NCBI RefSeq assembly: GCF_037042905.1
Contig: NC_087245.1
Location: 13,472,501-13,536,500, forward strand
Direction of reading: 5' to 3'
Source: Lytechinus pictus
Taxonomy: Eukaryota; Echinodermata; Echinoidea; Temnopleuroida; Toxopneustidae
DNA: 64,000 nt
Position 1 is the first letter of the stretch; each line of letters begins with the position of its first letter. Under the pieces are notes generated by a model. It was not told the origin of the DNA. It did no database searches and was given only the letters and a program-made list of their open reading frames with translations. A program made the position numbers and the translations under genes. This document shows, piece after piece, positions 22,141 to 34,900 of this stretch.

Positions 22141-22509
22141 GAATTTGGGGGAGTGGACCAGTGAGGAGTAATGTATGCATCAGTTTAGCTCAAGGAAGAA
22201 TGAGTAATACTTTCTAAAGAAAGTTTGAGTTGGTAAAGGAATGGTTTCATGTAATACTTCCTGTAGAAGTATTGATTATGGATGGATATATTATGTGAGT
22301 GGTCTATTAATCATCTTATAACAGAATAAAGTTTTACCCACCCTCGACCAAGCTTATGTGGCGCGCCTCGTTTATTATATCCTTTTGAATATCATTTTGA
22401 ATATCATTTAATTTAGGTTAGCATTCTTTTTCAGATTTATTATGTAAAATGAGTTGATGAGATTGGAAATTGTGATAAAAGAAGGTATAAGCGGGAAAGA
22501 GCAATTTTT
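22141..22509. other. No gene seen
   Basis: Contains GAATAAAGTTTTACCC (about 22324) followed by CTCGACCAAGCTT and a GCGCGCC patch; this could be a polyadenylation-like portion of an unidentified retroelement, but no second copy or coding region supports that. Confidence 0.3.
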
Positions 22510-22740
22510 CAGCTCAATGTATGAAAATTTCAACTTGCGTTTCGCGCTCTCATTATTGATCTAGCCCCTTTATCGTTTATCTAGTCCGAGTCACTGGTAT
22601 ACAGATGGAGGTGACAAGGGGGGTGGGGGCTCTTGTCCATCCAAATGATATTTTCATGACCAAGAAAAAAAGAGGAAAGAACCGAGGATGAGGGATAAAA
22701 ATGGAAAGAAAAGAAAGGGGAAAAGCGTGGAATAATCATA
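22510..22740. repeat. Short GCGAAACGC repeat fragment and hAT-like edge
   Basis: CAACTTGCGTTTCGCGCTC (about 22532-22550) is a reversed palindromic-repeat core. CACTGGTATACAGATGGAGG (about 22591) matches the inverted right end of the family A MITE, so this may be a partial reversed copy of that element. Confidence 0.4.
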
Positions 22741-22744
22741 TTGT

Positions 22745-23330
22745 AGTTGTTATAAATTTTGCCATGTCCTCAGAAGGTTGTGTGTTCAATCCGACCGCGG
22801 CCTAGTGTCCATTGGCAAGGCAGAATCCACGTACACACAGTGGCGTACCTAGGATTTTCCACAGGGGGGCAAAACCGTCCGCCAAAAAATTTTACAAGCA
22901 AAAAAAAAAGTCTTTAATCACAAATAAAGGATTTTGTAACAGAAAAAAAATTGACAAGCAAAAAAAAAGAAAAGGTCTTCAAGCTCGTCAGGGGGGGGGG
23001 GGGTGGGGGGGGGTTGGCAAAAAGGTCTTTCAAGCTCGTCAGGGGGGGGGGGCATGGATACGTCCTGTGCATGCCCTTTGCTGCCCCCCCCCCCCGTAGG
23101 TACTCTAGTGCGTACACACCACTCTCCATCAATGTGTTGAATGGGTATCATGTCTATATGCCTAGCAATTGAGTCTCAGAATTCTTGTTCAAATTCTCCC
23201 CAGGGAGTGGAGAAAGTGCATACATTGTGTGCGGGCATGTCATGATCCGATGATCGGGGTATAATAATAATTGTAAATCGCTTAGAAACATACAAATGCA
23301 GCTATTACGTTATTATCATTGTATCATATT
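22745..23330 (+). mobile_element. tRNA-derived SINE, interrupted by a hAT-like MITE
   Basis: GGTTGTGTGTTCAATCCGAC (about 22775) is a B-box-like segment, and the far part (about 23200-23310) ends in ATAATAATTGTAAATCGCTT plus an ATTATC-type tail, both usual in invertebrate SINEs. A MITE splits it at 22838-23110 with an 8-bp target duplication. The 3' part (from 23212) is included in the tandem unit. Confidence 0.5.
22838..23110. mobile_element. hAT-like MITE with perfect 8-bp target duplication
   Basis: CGTACACA occurs at 22830-22837 and again at 23111-23118, immediately outside the ends CAGTGGCGTACCTAGG and CCGTAGGTACTCTAGTG. 8-bp duplication and CAGTGGCG-type ends fit hAT. The interior has two copies of a module with GACAAGCAAAAAAAA, CTTCAAGCTCGTCAG and a G-run. 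Confidence 0.75.
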
Positions 23331-25654
23331 TTATATTGTGTCTAAAGCCATTATATAATTAGATTGTGTATGATCGGTTTGCTCAATCGCAGATTTTTAA
23401 AGATAAATTTTGTCCCGTATGCCTCAAGACCGAATTATATGTGAGCTTTATTTCTACAAGACTAAGTCAAAATTGCAAGCGCGAAACGCGTGCTGATTTT
23501 TTTCTTGAAAAATTGACCTGAAAAAAAAAAATCAATTCTCATTTCTTTTGTATGTTTTCCAATTATTTTTTTTTCATTATAGACCCGAATAAAGAAAATG
23601 TACAAAATATGAAGTGATCGATAATCTAAAGGTGGTGAAAATTCGGAGCACAACCTACGTGTTTAATGGTTGCGGGGAGGGACCCGTAAATGTTCAAAAA
23701 AGATAACGCCATGTATAAAAACATAAACAGGAACATGTTATTCCACTTTATCCTAGATTTTCATTTCTTTCTCTGTCCGTCTGTTTCTAACGGTTTCCAA
23801 AAGCAATAAACATAAACACATCGACACAAGGGAGGAGGCATGAGGAAGAGAGAAAAAAAATAAAGAATAAAAAAGAGGAAGAGAGCTATCGAGATATTGT
23901 AATTTCCAACTACAAAGTCATAATTATACATAAAGTTTGTTGATTGGAGTGAATCCGAATGATTCACGCAAATGTGATACATCGAGCTGAACAACAGCAG
24001 GACAAGCAGCAGGACATATACACTCGAATGAAAGCATTAATTGGACTAAAGAAAAAATTAATTACAATATCGGTGAGACTGTGAAGGGCTCGGTGACAAG
24101 AACTTATTCAATTTTGTTTCAAAAGACATCATTGACGCCTGATTAAAATATCATTCAAATTATCATTCCTAAATTTTTCACAAATTTCTAACTTATCTTT
24201 TCGGGAGACGAATTAGCACGAAGAAAATCAGCATCTTGCATACATGTATCTCCGATCATCATAGATATGATAATGACTATTTATGTTATTTGTAAAATGA
24301 TCATAGTGCACATGTGCAATGAACAGAAAATTCGTAGGAAAAGAATAATTCGCAGGGGGGGGGGGTGAAGGACGAGTCACATTTGTCTTTGCATACAATA
24401 GGGGCTTATCTACCCCCACCCGGGCTCCCACCCCTCCCCGGGCCTATACACCCCTATCCGTCTTTCCAATAATCTCCTTCAATTTTGATAAAAAATCGAA
24501 TGCAAACAACATATTTCCTATTACATTCTGCATCATTTATTCGTCAACATCTCTACAAATACTAATTACCATGATTACGTCTTAAGTTTTCTCTGGACAC
24601 AATTTTCAAAGTCCAGAAGAAAGAGTGATTAAACAACATTGTCGGTCGAAGAGAGAAAGAGAAAAAAATCCCATTTCTTACGTCACACATTGCTCTTTTT
24701 ATTTTGCTATCTTCACGATTATAAAAAAATTATTAAAAAAAACTTAAAATATGAAAACTTACCAGGATAAACGACAATATTACTATTATTTACCCTCTTC
24801 CACCCCTTCCCGGGCCTATACACCCTTTTCTCCTGCGACATTGGTTCCGGTCTTGATATCCCAGAGGGGAAAGGGTTGAGGGTTAGGAACGTAATAGAGT
24901 TTTTGGTTTATAGAATTATGTAAAAATTAGGGTGAGGGATTATTTAGTTTTAGAGGTTAGGTTTTACGTTTGGCTTAACGTGTAGATTTTCCATCGGAGC
25001 AATTGTCTCCGGAGCGAATCTAGGGATAGGCCCCTTCCTGGCAGATGATGGTGTGGAAAAGATGCGCTCAGTTAATGTTAGTAATGATGATACATTTGAT
25101 TGTTCTTTCATCTAATCATCTGCTTGTTTCTTTAAGGGCTCTAGCAGGGGCGGATCCAGCTTTCGACAAAAAGGGGGCCGAACAAATTTTCCACGATCGG
25201 CCACTCAAAGTTGATTTTTCGTTTCTTTGAATGGGTAATCCTAACAGTCACTTCTTATCTTTATTCTTACAAAACACAAATAAATAATAACCTCATATAA
25301 GCCCTAATTAAATAGTGCGAGCGCGAAGCACGAGCTAAATCATTTTTTTTTAGATTTCATGTATTTTGTCCTAAAAATTGAAGTCTCTGAGCAATGTCTG
25401 TGATCATGAACAAGATGTGTATGTAACTATATAATTACCACGAATCGCAAACAAAAAGTTTTAATAAACCTTCTGGCCTGATAAAAAATAAGGGACCTAG
25501 ATGTTACGGACTGTTTGCAGTTACCAATGAAAAAGATACATATTTCAACAATCAAATAATACGAGCGCGAAGCGCGAGCTGAAAATGTTTGACATTCTGA
25601 CCTAAAAATTTGACATTCTATAAGCACTTTTTGTAATCATAAACAAGATAGGTA
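23212..25654 (+). repeat. 2.45 kb tandem unit, copy 1
   Basis: The unit starts at GAAAGTGCATACATTG and ends at GATAGGTA, and is followed directly by copy 2. Content in order: SINE 3' part, a GCGAAACGC core (23478), the segment also found at 20830-21440, a G-run and CCCACCC block with GGGCCTATACACCC twice, a motif CGGAGCAATTGTC (25003) like the 15-bp minisatellite, the GGGGCGGATCCAGC head (25147) and three palindrome-bearing units. Short ORFs are repeated in every unit but have no domain and carry indels between copies, so I call no gene. Confidence 0.92.
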
Positions 25655-28107
25655 GAAAGTGCATACATTGTGTGCGGGCATGTCATGATCCGATGATCGG
25701 GGTATAATAATAATTGTAAATCGCTTAGAAACATACCAATGCAGCTATTACGTTATTATCATTGTATCATATTTTATATTGTGTCTAAAGCCATTATATA
25801 ATTAGATTGTGTATGCTCGGTTTGCTCAATCGCAGATTTTTAAAGATAAATTTTGTCCCGTATGCCTCAAGACCGAATTATATGTGAGCTTTATTTCTAC
25901 AAGACTAAGTCAAAATTGCAAGCGCGAAACGCGTGCTGATTTTTTTCTTGAAAAATTGACCTGAAAATAAAAAAAAATTCAATTCTCATTTCTTTTGTAT
26001 GTTTTTCAATTATTTTTTTTCATTATAGACCCGAATAAAGAAAACGTAAAAAATATGAAGTGATCGATAATCTAAAGGTGGTGAAAATTCGGAGCACAAC
26101 CTACGTGTTTAATGGTTGCGGGGAGGGACCCGTAAATGTTCAAAAAAGATAACGCCATGTATAAAAACATAAACAGGAACATGTTATTCCACTTTATCCT
26201 AGATTTTCATTTCTTTCTCTGTCCGTCTGTTTCTAACGGTTTCCAAAAGCAATAAACATAAACACATCGACACAAGGGAGGAGGCATGAGTAAGAGAAAA
26301 AAAGAATAAAGAATAAAAAAGAGGAAGAGAGATATCGAGATATTGTAATTTCCAACTACAAAGTCATAATTATACCTGAAGTTTGTTGATTGGAGTGAAT
26401 CCGAATGATTCACGCAAATGTGATACATCGAGCTGAACAACAGCAGGACAAGCAGCAGGACATATACACTAGAATGAAAGCATTAATTGGACTAAAGAAA
26501 AAAATAATTACAATATCGGTGAGACTGTGAAGGGCTCGGTGACAAGAACTTATTCAATTTTGTTTCAAAAGACATCGTTGACGCCTGATTAAAATATCAT
26601 TCAAATTATCATTCCTAAATTTTCCGCAAATTTCTAACTTATCTTTTCGAGAGACGAATTAGCACGAAGAAAATCAGCATCTTGCATACATGTCTCTCCG
26701 ATCATCATAGATATGATAATGACTATTCATGTTATTTATAAAATGATCATAGTGCGCATGTGCAATGAACAGAAAATTCGTAGGAAAAGAATAATTCGCA
26801 GGGGGGGGGTGGAGGACGAGTCATATTTGTCTTTGCATAAAATAGGGGCATATTTGAAGAGACAATATTTACCCCCACCCGGGGTCCCACCCCTCCCCGG
26901 GCCTATACACCCTTATCCGTCTTTCCAGTAATCTCCTTCAATTTTGATAAAAATTTGAATGCAAACAACATATTTCCTATCACATTCTGCATTATTTATT
27001 CGTCAACATTTCTACAAATACTAATTACGTCTCAAGTTTTCTCTGGACACAATTTTCAAAGTCCAGAAGAAAGAGTGATTAAACAACATTGTCGGTCGAA
27101 GAGAGAAAGAGAAAAAAATCCCATTTCTTACGTCACACATTGCTCTTTTTTATTTTGCTATCTTCACGATTATAAAAAAGTATTTAAAAAAAAGCTTAAA
27201 ATATGAAAACTTACCAGGATAAGCGACAATATTACTATAATTTACCCTCCCCCATCCCTTCCCGGGCCTATACACCCTTTTCTCCTGCGACATTGGTTCC
27301 GGTCTTGATATCCCAGAGGGGAAAGGGTTGAGGGTTAGGAACGTAATAGAGTTTTTGGTTTATAGAATTATGTAAAAATTAGGGTGAGGGATTATTTAGT
27401 TTTAGAGGTTAGGTTTTACGTTTGGCTTAACGTGTAGATTTTCCATCGGAGCAATTGTCTCCGGAGCGAATCTAGGGATAGGCCCCTTCCTGGCAGATGA
27501 TGGTGTGGAAAAGATGCGCTCAGTTAATGTTAGTAATGATGATACATTTGATTGTTCTTTCATCTAATCATCTGCTTGTTTCTTTAAGGGCTCTAGCAGG
27601 GGCGGATCCAGCTTTCGACAAAAAGGGGGCCGAACAAATTTTCCACGATCGGCCACTCAAAGTTGATTTTTCGTTTCTTTGAATGGGTAATCCTAACAGT
27701 CACTTCTTATCTTTATTCTTACAAAACACAAATAAATAATAACCTCATATAAGCCCTAATTAAATAGTGCGAGCGCGAAGCACGAGCTAAATCATTTTTT
27801 TTTTAGATTTCATGTATTTTGTCCTAAAAATTGAAGTCTCTGAGCAATGTCTGTGATCATGAACAAGATGTGTATGTAACTATATAATTACCACGAATCG
27901 CAAGCAAAAAGTTTTAATAAACCTTCTGGCCTGATAAAAAATAAGGGACCTAGATGTTACGGACTGTTTGCAGTTACCAATGAAAAAGATACATATTTCA
28001 ACAATCAAATAATACGAGCGCGAAGCGCGAGCTGAAAATGTTTGACATTCTGACCTAAAAATTTGACATTCTATAAGCACTTTTTGTAATCATAAACAGG
28101 ATAGGTA
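25655..28107 (+). repeat. 2.45 kb tandem unit, copy 2
   Basis: Second head-to-tail copy, 2453 bp. By eye nearly identical to copy 3 and a little more different from copy 1 (for example around 26290-26310 and 26850, where copies 2 and 3 share changes). Confidence 0.92.
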
Positions 28108-30562
28108 GAAAGTGCATACATTGTGTGCGGGCATGTCATGATCCGATGATCGGGGTATAATAATAATTGTAAATCGCTTAGAAACATACCAATGCAGCTA
28201 TTACGTTATTATCATTGTATCATATTTTATATTGTGTCTAAAGCCATTATATAATTAGATTGTGTATGCTCGGTTTGCTCAATCGCAGATTTTTAAAGAT
28301 AAATTTTGTCCCGTATGCCTCAAGACCGAATTATATGTGAGCTTTATTTCTACAAGACTAAGTCAAAATTGCAAGCGCGAAACGCGTGCTGATTTTTTTC
28401 TTGAAAAATTGACCTGAAAATAAAAAAAAATTCAATTCTCATTTCTTTTGTATGTTTTTCAATTATTTTTTTTCATTATAGACCCGAATAAAGAAAACGT
28501 AAAAAATATGAAGTGATCGATAATCTAAAGGTGGTGAAAATTCGGAGCACAACCTACGTGTTTAATGGTTGCGGGGAGGGACCCGTAAATGTTCAAAAAA
28601 GATAACGCCATGTATAAAAACATAAACAGGAACATGTTATTCCACTTTATCCTAGATTTTCATTTCTTTCTCTGTCCGTCTGTTTCTAACGGTTTCCAAA
28701 AGCAATAAACATAAACACATCGACACAAGGGAGGAGGCATGAGTAAGAGAAAAAAAGAATAAAGAATAAAAAAGAGGAAGAGAGATATCGAGATATTGTA
28801 ATTTCCAACTACAAAGTCATAATTATACCTGAAGTTTGTTGATTGGAGTGAATCCGAATGATTCACGCAAATGTGATACATCGAGCTGAACAACAGCAGG
28901 ACAAGCAGCAGGACATATACACTCGAATGAAAGCATTAATTGGACTAAAGAAAAAATTAATTACAATATCGGTGAGACTGTGAAGGGCTCGGTGACAAGA
29001 ACTTATTCAATTTTGTTTCAAAAGACATCGTTGACGCCTGATTAAAATATCATTCAAATTATCATTCCTAAATTTTCCGCAAATTTCTAACTTATCTTTT
29101 CGAGAGACGAATTAGCACGAAGAAAATCAGCATCTTGCATACATGTCTCTCCGATCATCATAGATATGATAATGACTATTCATGTTATTTATAAAATGAT
29201 CATAGTGCGCATGTGCAATGAACAGAAAATTCGTAGGAAAAGAATAATTCGCAGGGGGGGGGGGTGGAGGACGAGTCATATTTGTCTTTGCATAAAATAG
29301 GGGCATATTTGAAGAGACAATATTTACCCCCACCCGGGGTCCCACCCCTCCCCGGGCCTATACACCCTTATCCGTCTTTCCAGTAATCTCCTTCAATTTT
29401 GATAAAAATTTGAATGCAAACAACATATTTCCTATCACATTCTGCATTATTTATTCGTCAACATTTCTACAAATACTAATTACGTCTCAAGTTTTCTCTG
29501 GACACAATTTTCAAAGTCCAGAAGAAAGAGTGATTAAACAACATTGTCGGTCGAAGAGAGAAAGAGAAAAAAAAATCCCATTTCTTACGTCACACATTGC
29601 TCTTTTTTATTTTGCTATCTTCACGATTATAAAAAAGTATTTAAAAAAAAGCTTAAAATATGAAAACTTACCAGGATAAGCGACAATATTACTATAATTT
29701 ACCCTCCCCCACCCCTTCCAGGGCCTATACACCCTTTTCTCCTGCGACATTGGTTCCGGTCTTGATATCCCAGAGGGGAAAGGGTTGATGGTTAGGAATG
29801 TAATAGAGTTTTTGGTTTATAGAATTATGTAAAATTAGGGTGAGGGATTATTTAGTTTTAGAGGTAAGTTTTTACGTTTTGCTTAACGTGTAGATTTTCC
29901 ATCGGAGCAATTGTCTCCGGAGCGAATCTAGGGATAGGCCCCTTCCTGGCAGATGATGATGTGGAAAAGATGCGCTCAGTTAATGTTAGTAATGATGATA
30001 CATTTGATTGTTCTTTCATCTAATCATCTACTTGTTTCTTTAAGGGCTCTAGCAGGGACGGATCCAGCTTTCGACAAAAAGGGGGCCGAAAAAAATTTCC
30101 ACGATCGGCCACTCAAAGTTGATTTTTTGTTTCTTTGAATGGGTAGTCCTAACTGTCACTTCTTATCTTTATTCTTGCAAAACACAAATAAATAATAACC
30201 TCATATAAGCCCTAATTAAATAGTGCGAGCGCGAAGCACGAGCTAAATCATTTTTTTTTAGATTTCATGTATTTTGTCCTAAAAATTGAAGTCTCTGAGC
30301 AATGTTTGTGATCATGAACAAGATGTGTATGTAACTATATAATTACCACGAATCGCAAGCAAAAAGTTTTAATAAACCTTCTGGCCTGATAAAAAATAAG
30401 GGACCTAGATGTTACGGACTGTTTGCAGTTACCCATGAAAAAGATACATATTTCAACAATCAAATAATACGAGCGCGAAGCGCGAGCTGAAAATGTTTGA
30501 CATTCTGACCTAAAAATTTGACATTCTAAAAGCACTTTTTGTAATCATAAACAGGATAGGTA
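28108..30562 (+). repeat. 2.45 kb tandem unit, copy 3
   Basis: Third copy, about 2455 bp. At its end, ATAGGTA continues into single-copy palindrome-bearing units (30563 onward) instead of restarting, which fixes the array boundary. Confidence 0.92.
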
Positions 30563-30975
30563 TATAACTTAACAATTAAGCTGAGCGCGAAGCGCGAGCG
30601 GGAAAAATGAGATTTAGACCTAAAGCGGGACAAATGTTTTGTAAATCATGAATAGGATGAATAATTTTGTATCTTCCTACATTAATAATGCGAAGCGCGA
30701 GAACATTTTTGATACTTTGATTGATATGAAACTGGATAATTTAAGCACGTTTTGAATAAAGAACAAGCTGCATATCGCAATTAACATGTGCGCGCGTGTT
30801 TTGGAGATTTAGACCTAGAATCTGGGCATTCTAAACACATTTCATTTATTATGAAAATCAATGATGCGCAAGCAGGAGCTGAAGTATAATATATATATAT
30901 ATATACATATGAAAATGATGACTATCTTCCTAGGAGTGTATTCCTCTTCCTAAGCGCGAGATGAAACTTGTCGGT
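30563..30975 (+). repeat. Continuation of palindrome-bearing units past the tandem array
   Basis: GAGCGCGAAGCGCGAGCG (30583-30600) and degenerate cores near 30690, 30790 and 30870 follow without a break. This suggests the array arose by unequal exchange within a longer element of this family. A (TA)n run lies at 30888-30905. Confidence 0.65.
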
Positions 30976-31019
30976 ATTCCATCCTGAAAAAAGGGACAAT
31001 TTCATTATTAGGAGGAAGC

Positions 31020-31260
31020 AATTAATTATCTTATTCATTATTATTATTATTATTTTATTCGGCAATTAAAAATACATAAATTATAGTACAATACAAATCA
31101 CACAAACAATAGGACATAGGTGACATAGTACAAAGGACCTGGAATAGAGATGAAGGGGCTGCCTGGGTTTGGAAAAGGTAAACTGAATTACCATGGCCCA
31201 CAGGCCTTCCTTCCCACAACCCTTCACCTCAATCCAGGTCAGTTAAGAATATAAATAAAG
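31020..31260 (-). mobile_element. Possible LINE 3' UTR fragment
   Basis: An (ATT)n run (31040-31058) followed by AT-rich text with AATTATAGTACAATACAAATC and a GC-richer block resembles, in reverse, the 3' UTR arrangement of CR1/L2-type LINE ends in this window. No coding part remains. Confidence 0.3.
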
Positions 31261-31870
31261 AAACATATGAACTGAAACTGGCAACAATTAATTTGAGGGA
31301 AACAAGTGTAACAATGGATCAATCAGCAATCATCATTTCAATTGATTCATTGCAATATAAAAAATTAATTAAATACCTCCTTACTTTTCTTTCTGTTTTC
31401 AGCGTTTCTCTCAAGTTAAAAACATCACTTTTTGAGGGGGGAGTTACCCCAAAATAGGGGGCTGGGGCAGGCTCGCCCCCCCCCCCTTTGATACGCGCCT
31501 GTCTAGGGATGAATATTAGGGTGAATATTCATCGATGGCAGTCTTTTTATATGAATATCCATCGCACAATAGCGTCGAGGATGATGGCAACGGCGCGGTC
31601 TTGTTTTCCTCGAAAATAAAATAGTATGGGTTGGTTTAAGCACAGTAATTTCAGTCATGGACCTATCCACGGAGGATTATTCTATTGTTACTGGGGGTGC
31701 TGAGCATTGTCACATGCAGAAAGGGTCGTTAAAGGATTGAAGGATTCAAATTCAAGACCATTGTACATACGACAATATGAACAATGGGGGGAGGGGGTTA
31801 CATCCCCATCCCAACCATAGGCCAACCTCGGACTGAAGGAGATACACGTCATCATGGCTCGATGACAGTA
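31261..31870. other. No gene seen; upstream flank of lysozyme copy 2
   Basis: C/G-run repeat edges lie near 31430-31500. From about 31790 the sequence TACATCCCCATCCCAACC matches the upstream flank of lysozyme copy 1 (about 3375), marking the left side of the duplication. Confidence 0.55.
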
Positions 31871-31877
31871 TATATAA
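31871..31877 (+). promoter_or_regulatory. Candidate TATA box of lysozyme copy 2
   Basis: TATATAA lies 43-49 bp upstream of the start codon, a plausible core-promoter position given a very short 5' UTR. The corresponding place upstream of copy 1 reads ATTATGCAGATAATAATG with no TATA box, so the two promoters differ if this is used. Confidence 0.35.
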
Positions 31878-31919
31878 TGCAAACAAAATCGGCATTATTT
31901 TAGTTGCTCACGAACAAAG

Positions 31920-34900
31920 ATGTTGCTGCTTTGTCTTCTGTTCCATCTTTATTTCCTGTTGGTGTCGGGTGGTGATCCCGGTAAGTTTTCATACTTTAAA
32001 ATTCCTTGAAAAAAACTTTTTTGGGGAAAAATAAATTGTTTGCATTCGAACTTTTATCAAATTTGAAGCAGATTAATGGTCGGACGGATAAGCGTGTAAA
32101 TGCCACCGGAGCTAATGTCTAGTCACGGCATGGGCGGAAATCCCATGGGGGGACAGGGGGACAGAAACAATACTAAATGTCCCCCTACTATTCGAGGTCT
32201 TTTATGATGGAGAGAATTATATCATTCACAATCGATATAATGCACGTATTCTGACCTTACACTTTGGGTGAAAACCTTTTTTTTGCTTGTCAAATTTTCC
32301 CACCCCTTGTCCCCCTACCTTTGGGGACAGATTTCCGCCCATGTTTCACGGTATGGTATAGTGCACCTTCCTCGACCCTCCTCGAGGAAGAAGAAAAGAA
32401 AGAAAAAGAAGAAAGGGAAATAATAAGATTATTCTCAATTGCTTCGCTTTAGCATTGCAGGGAGTCGTTCTGTAAAGTAACTCGATTAATTTTTTTCCCT
32501 TCCCATATATTTGCATTCGAAATTGTTATTAAATTTGAAGCAGATTGTTGGAAGGACGGAAGAAGAAGAAGAAGAAGAAGAAGGAGAAGAAGAAGATAAT
32601 CGATAATCGATAATCTCGATCACTTCGCTTTCACTTATAGGGAGTCGTTTATAAAATAACTCGATTCATTCTTCTTCACCTCCTATAGTACCAGACGATT
32701 GTTTGGCCTGCATCTGTAAAGTTGAATCTGGTTGTAAGATGCCAAACCCGGTCTGTCGAGATGATGTAGGCTCTTTATCCTGTGGTCCTTATCAAATCAA
32801 GGAAGCATACTGGATCGATGCTCAAGAGCAAAAAAAAAAAGATGATGGTGGACGCCTCGGAAGATGTGAGTTCATTGAATTAAAAGGAGAAAATCGAGCA
32901 AGCGTAACTCCGAAAATTCATCGAAATCGGATGTAAAATTAATGTTTTGCTTATTGTCATAACATGATTCAATTCAATTCAATTCAATTCAATTCATTTA
33001 TTTTCTCTTTCAATCTTTTTACATTTACAATGATAGTTCAATATACATATTTACAAAATATAACATTTAAATCATTTTTTTATAATACAATAATACCATG
33101 AAATCGAAAGGGAAGGAGACCAACTAAAAAGCAGAGCTTGTAGGGTGAAGGCCCCCTTTTATAAGTAAATTTTATGAATTAAAAATAAGATAAAATAAAG
33201 AAATAAACAATATATATATATATATATATAATGAATAAAAAAATTAAAAGAATAAAAATTAAATTAAATAATAATAAAAATAAATGATTCAGTATACACT
33301 GTATACAGAAATCATAAAACGATTAAACATATATACAAAGAGAAATTAATAAACACATTTACATATTAAGTTCTGAATTACATTACTTTGGGAAAAAACG
33401 ATAATCTAATATGAATTCAGAAGATATTTTTTAAGTTTTCCTTTGAAATTGTGTATTGAATTACATTGTATAATATCCTTTGAAAAAGAATGATGTCAGT
33501 AATACATCAGTCACATTTGCTCTACTGCCGTACGGCGAGTCAAAAACATCCGTTTTTAATTTTTTGTACCAGCTACATGTCGGTGGTTTGTATTAAAATG
33601 AATAAACGGCTGTTTTCGACTCGCCGTATAACATGTTCATTGAACAGAACCGTCTGTTAATGACGATCAAAATTCTTGAAATAGCATTTATTCGTTCAAA
33701 ATGTTTTGATAATGATCAGCATTTGCGTAGTAAAGTAAGGAGCGGTTCTAGGCCAAAAATTTGGTGGGGCTTCTGTCTGGGGCTTGAGAAATTTTCGACA
33801 ATGGTTTCTTCAATACAATGAAAATGGTCTATCGCGTGCAGCATATGTTATGTGTACATGGGAGACTATATAATGATCTGACTAAGCAGCTAATCCCCCG
33901 CCCTCTGCCCCTAAATGTTTCTAATATTGAGCGAGGGAGCGTAGTGACTGTGCAAAAATAATATTAAAAATGATGGAGAATGTTTTTCATAAACATGTCA
34001 TAAACAAAAACACCCATTATGCCCCGATTGGAATTATACATAATTATGTAGATGAGTGCATGCGATTTCACTTCACGATGGGGGGGGGGGGGGGCAGAAT
34101 TAGGAAGGGGATATGCATTAATCTTTCCATTCGTTTCATTTTCTACGGGATTGAAATGAATGAAAATATCTTACTTTCAAGAGCGATATTTTCAAATTTT
34201 AGAGAGATTTAAACGTAATAAAGTATGACAGCCTGAGGGAATGTGTAAATGGTATCCTCTAAATTTTTTGAAGTAATACATAGCGTTTGGAACACTTGAT
34301 TATGAACTTCCAAATGTTTATAAATCTGCAACATCTTTTTAAATTATATCGCTTAAAAGAATGGTGCGAGGGAAATCTCAAAATATTGCATATTTTATGT
34401 ATGCAAACCTAAAAAGTGAATGCTCAGAGCATTTATTTTTGTAATGGGGATGAAGATGCGTGGTTAAGTAAGCAATTAATCACCAAGCGCGAACTGAAAT
34501 TTGTAGCATACCGACCTGAAAATAAGAAAAGGGACCTGTTTAGGACAGTTTGCAGTGCATATCTCACCAACCAAATAATGAGAACCAAAAACGCGAACTG
34601 AAAATGTTTGATATATTCTGACCTAAAAAAAAAACCTTTTTCGCCGATGATCAGAGTGGGTATCCATAACAACTGATGCTTACGTTTTGCGCTCGCATTT
34701 GCGCTCGCATCAGTCTGACATTTTGATCTAACAAAATATGATTTTATGTACGTTTATAAAAAAGAAAAAAAAAAGAAAGAAGTATATCCAATACAGAATT
34801 ATTGCAAATCTGAAGTGGGAGCATCTTTGAGGCTAAGATCTAAAACGGGACATTCTCTTTACTTGTTATAATCATGAAATAGATGGTTGTCTTGCTTAAT

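Noticed and set aside
22141-22370. Solo LTR of a retrotransposon
   Set aside because: GAATAAAG and a GC-rich patch are suggestive, but I see no TG...CA ends, no target duplication, no primer-binding site and no second LTR copy.
23761-23994. 77-codon minus-strand ORF repeated in all three tandem units as a small gene
   Set aside because: Repeated only because the 2.45 kb unit is repeated; the diverged copy at 20830-21440 does not keep the frame, and there is no recognisable domain or splice site.
25045-25230. 61-codon plus-strand ORF (61 codons in each unit) as a conserved peptide gene
   Set aside because: It runs into the GGGGCGGATCCAGC repeat head, and conservation reflects recent duplication rather than selection.
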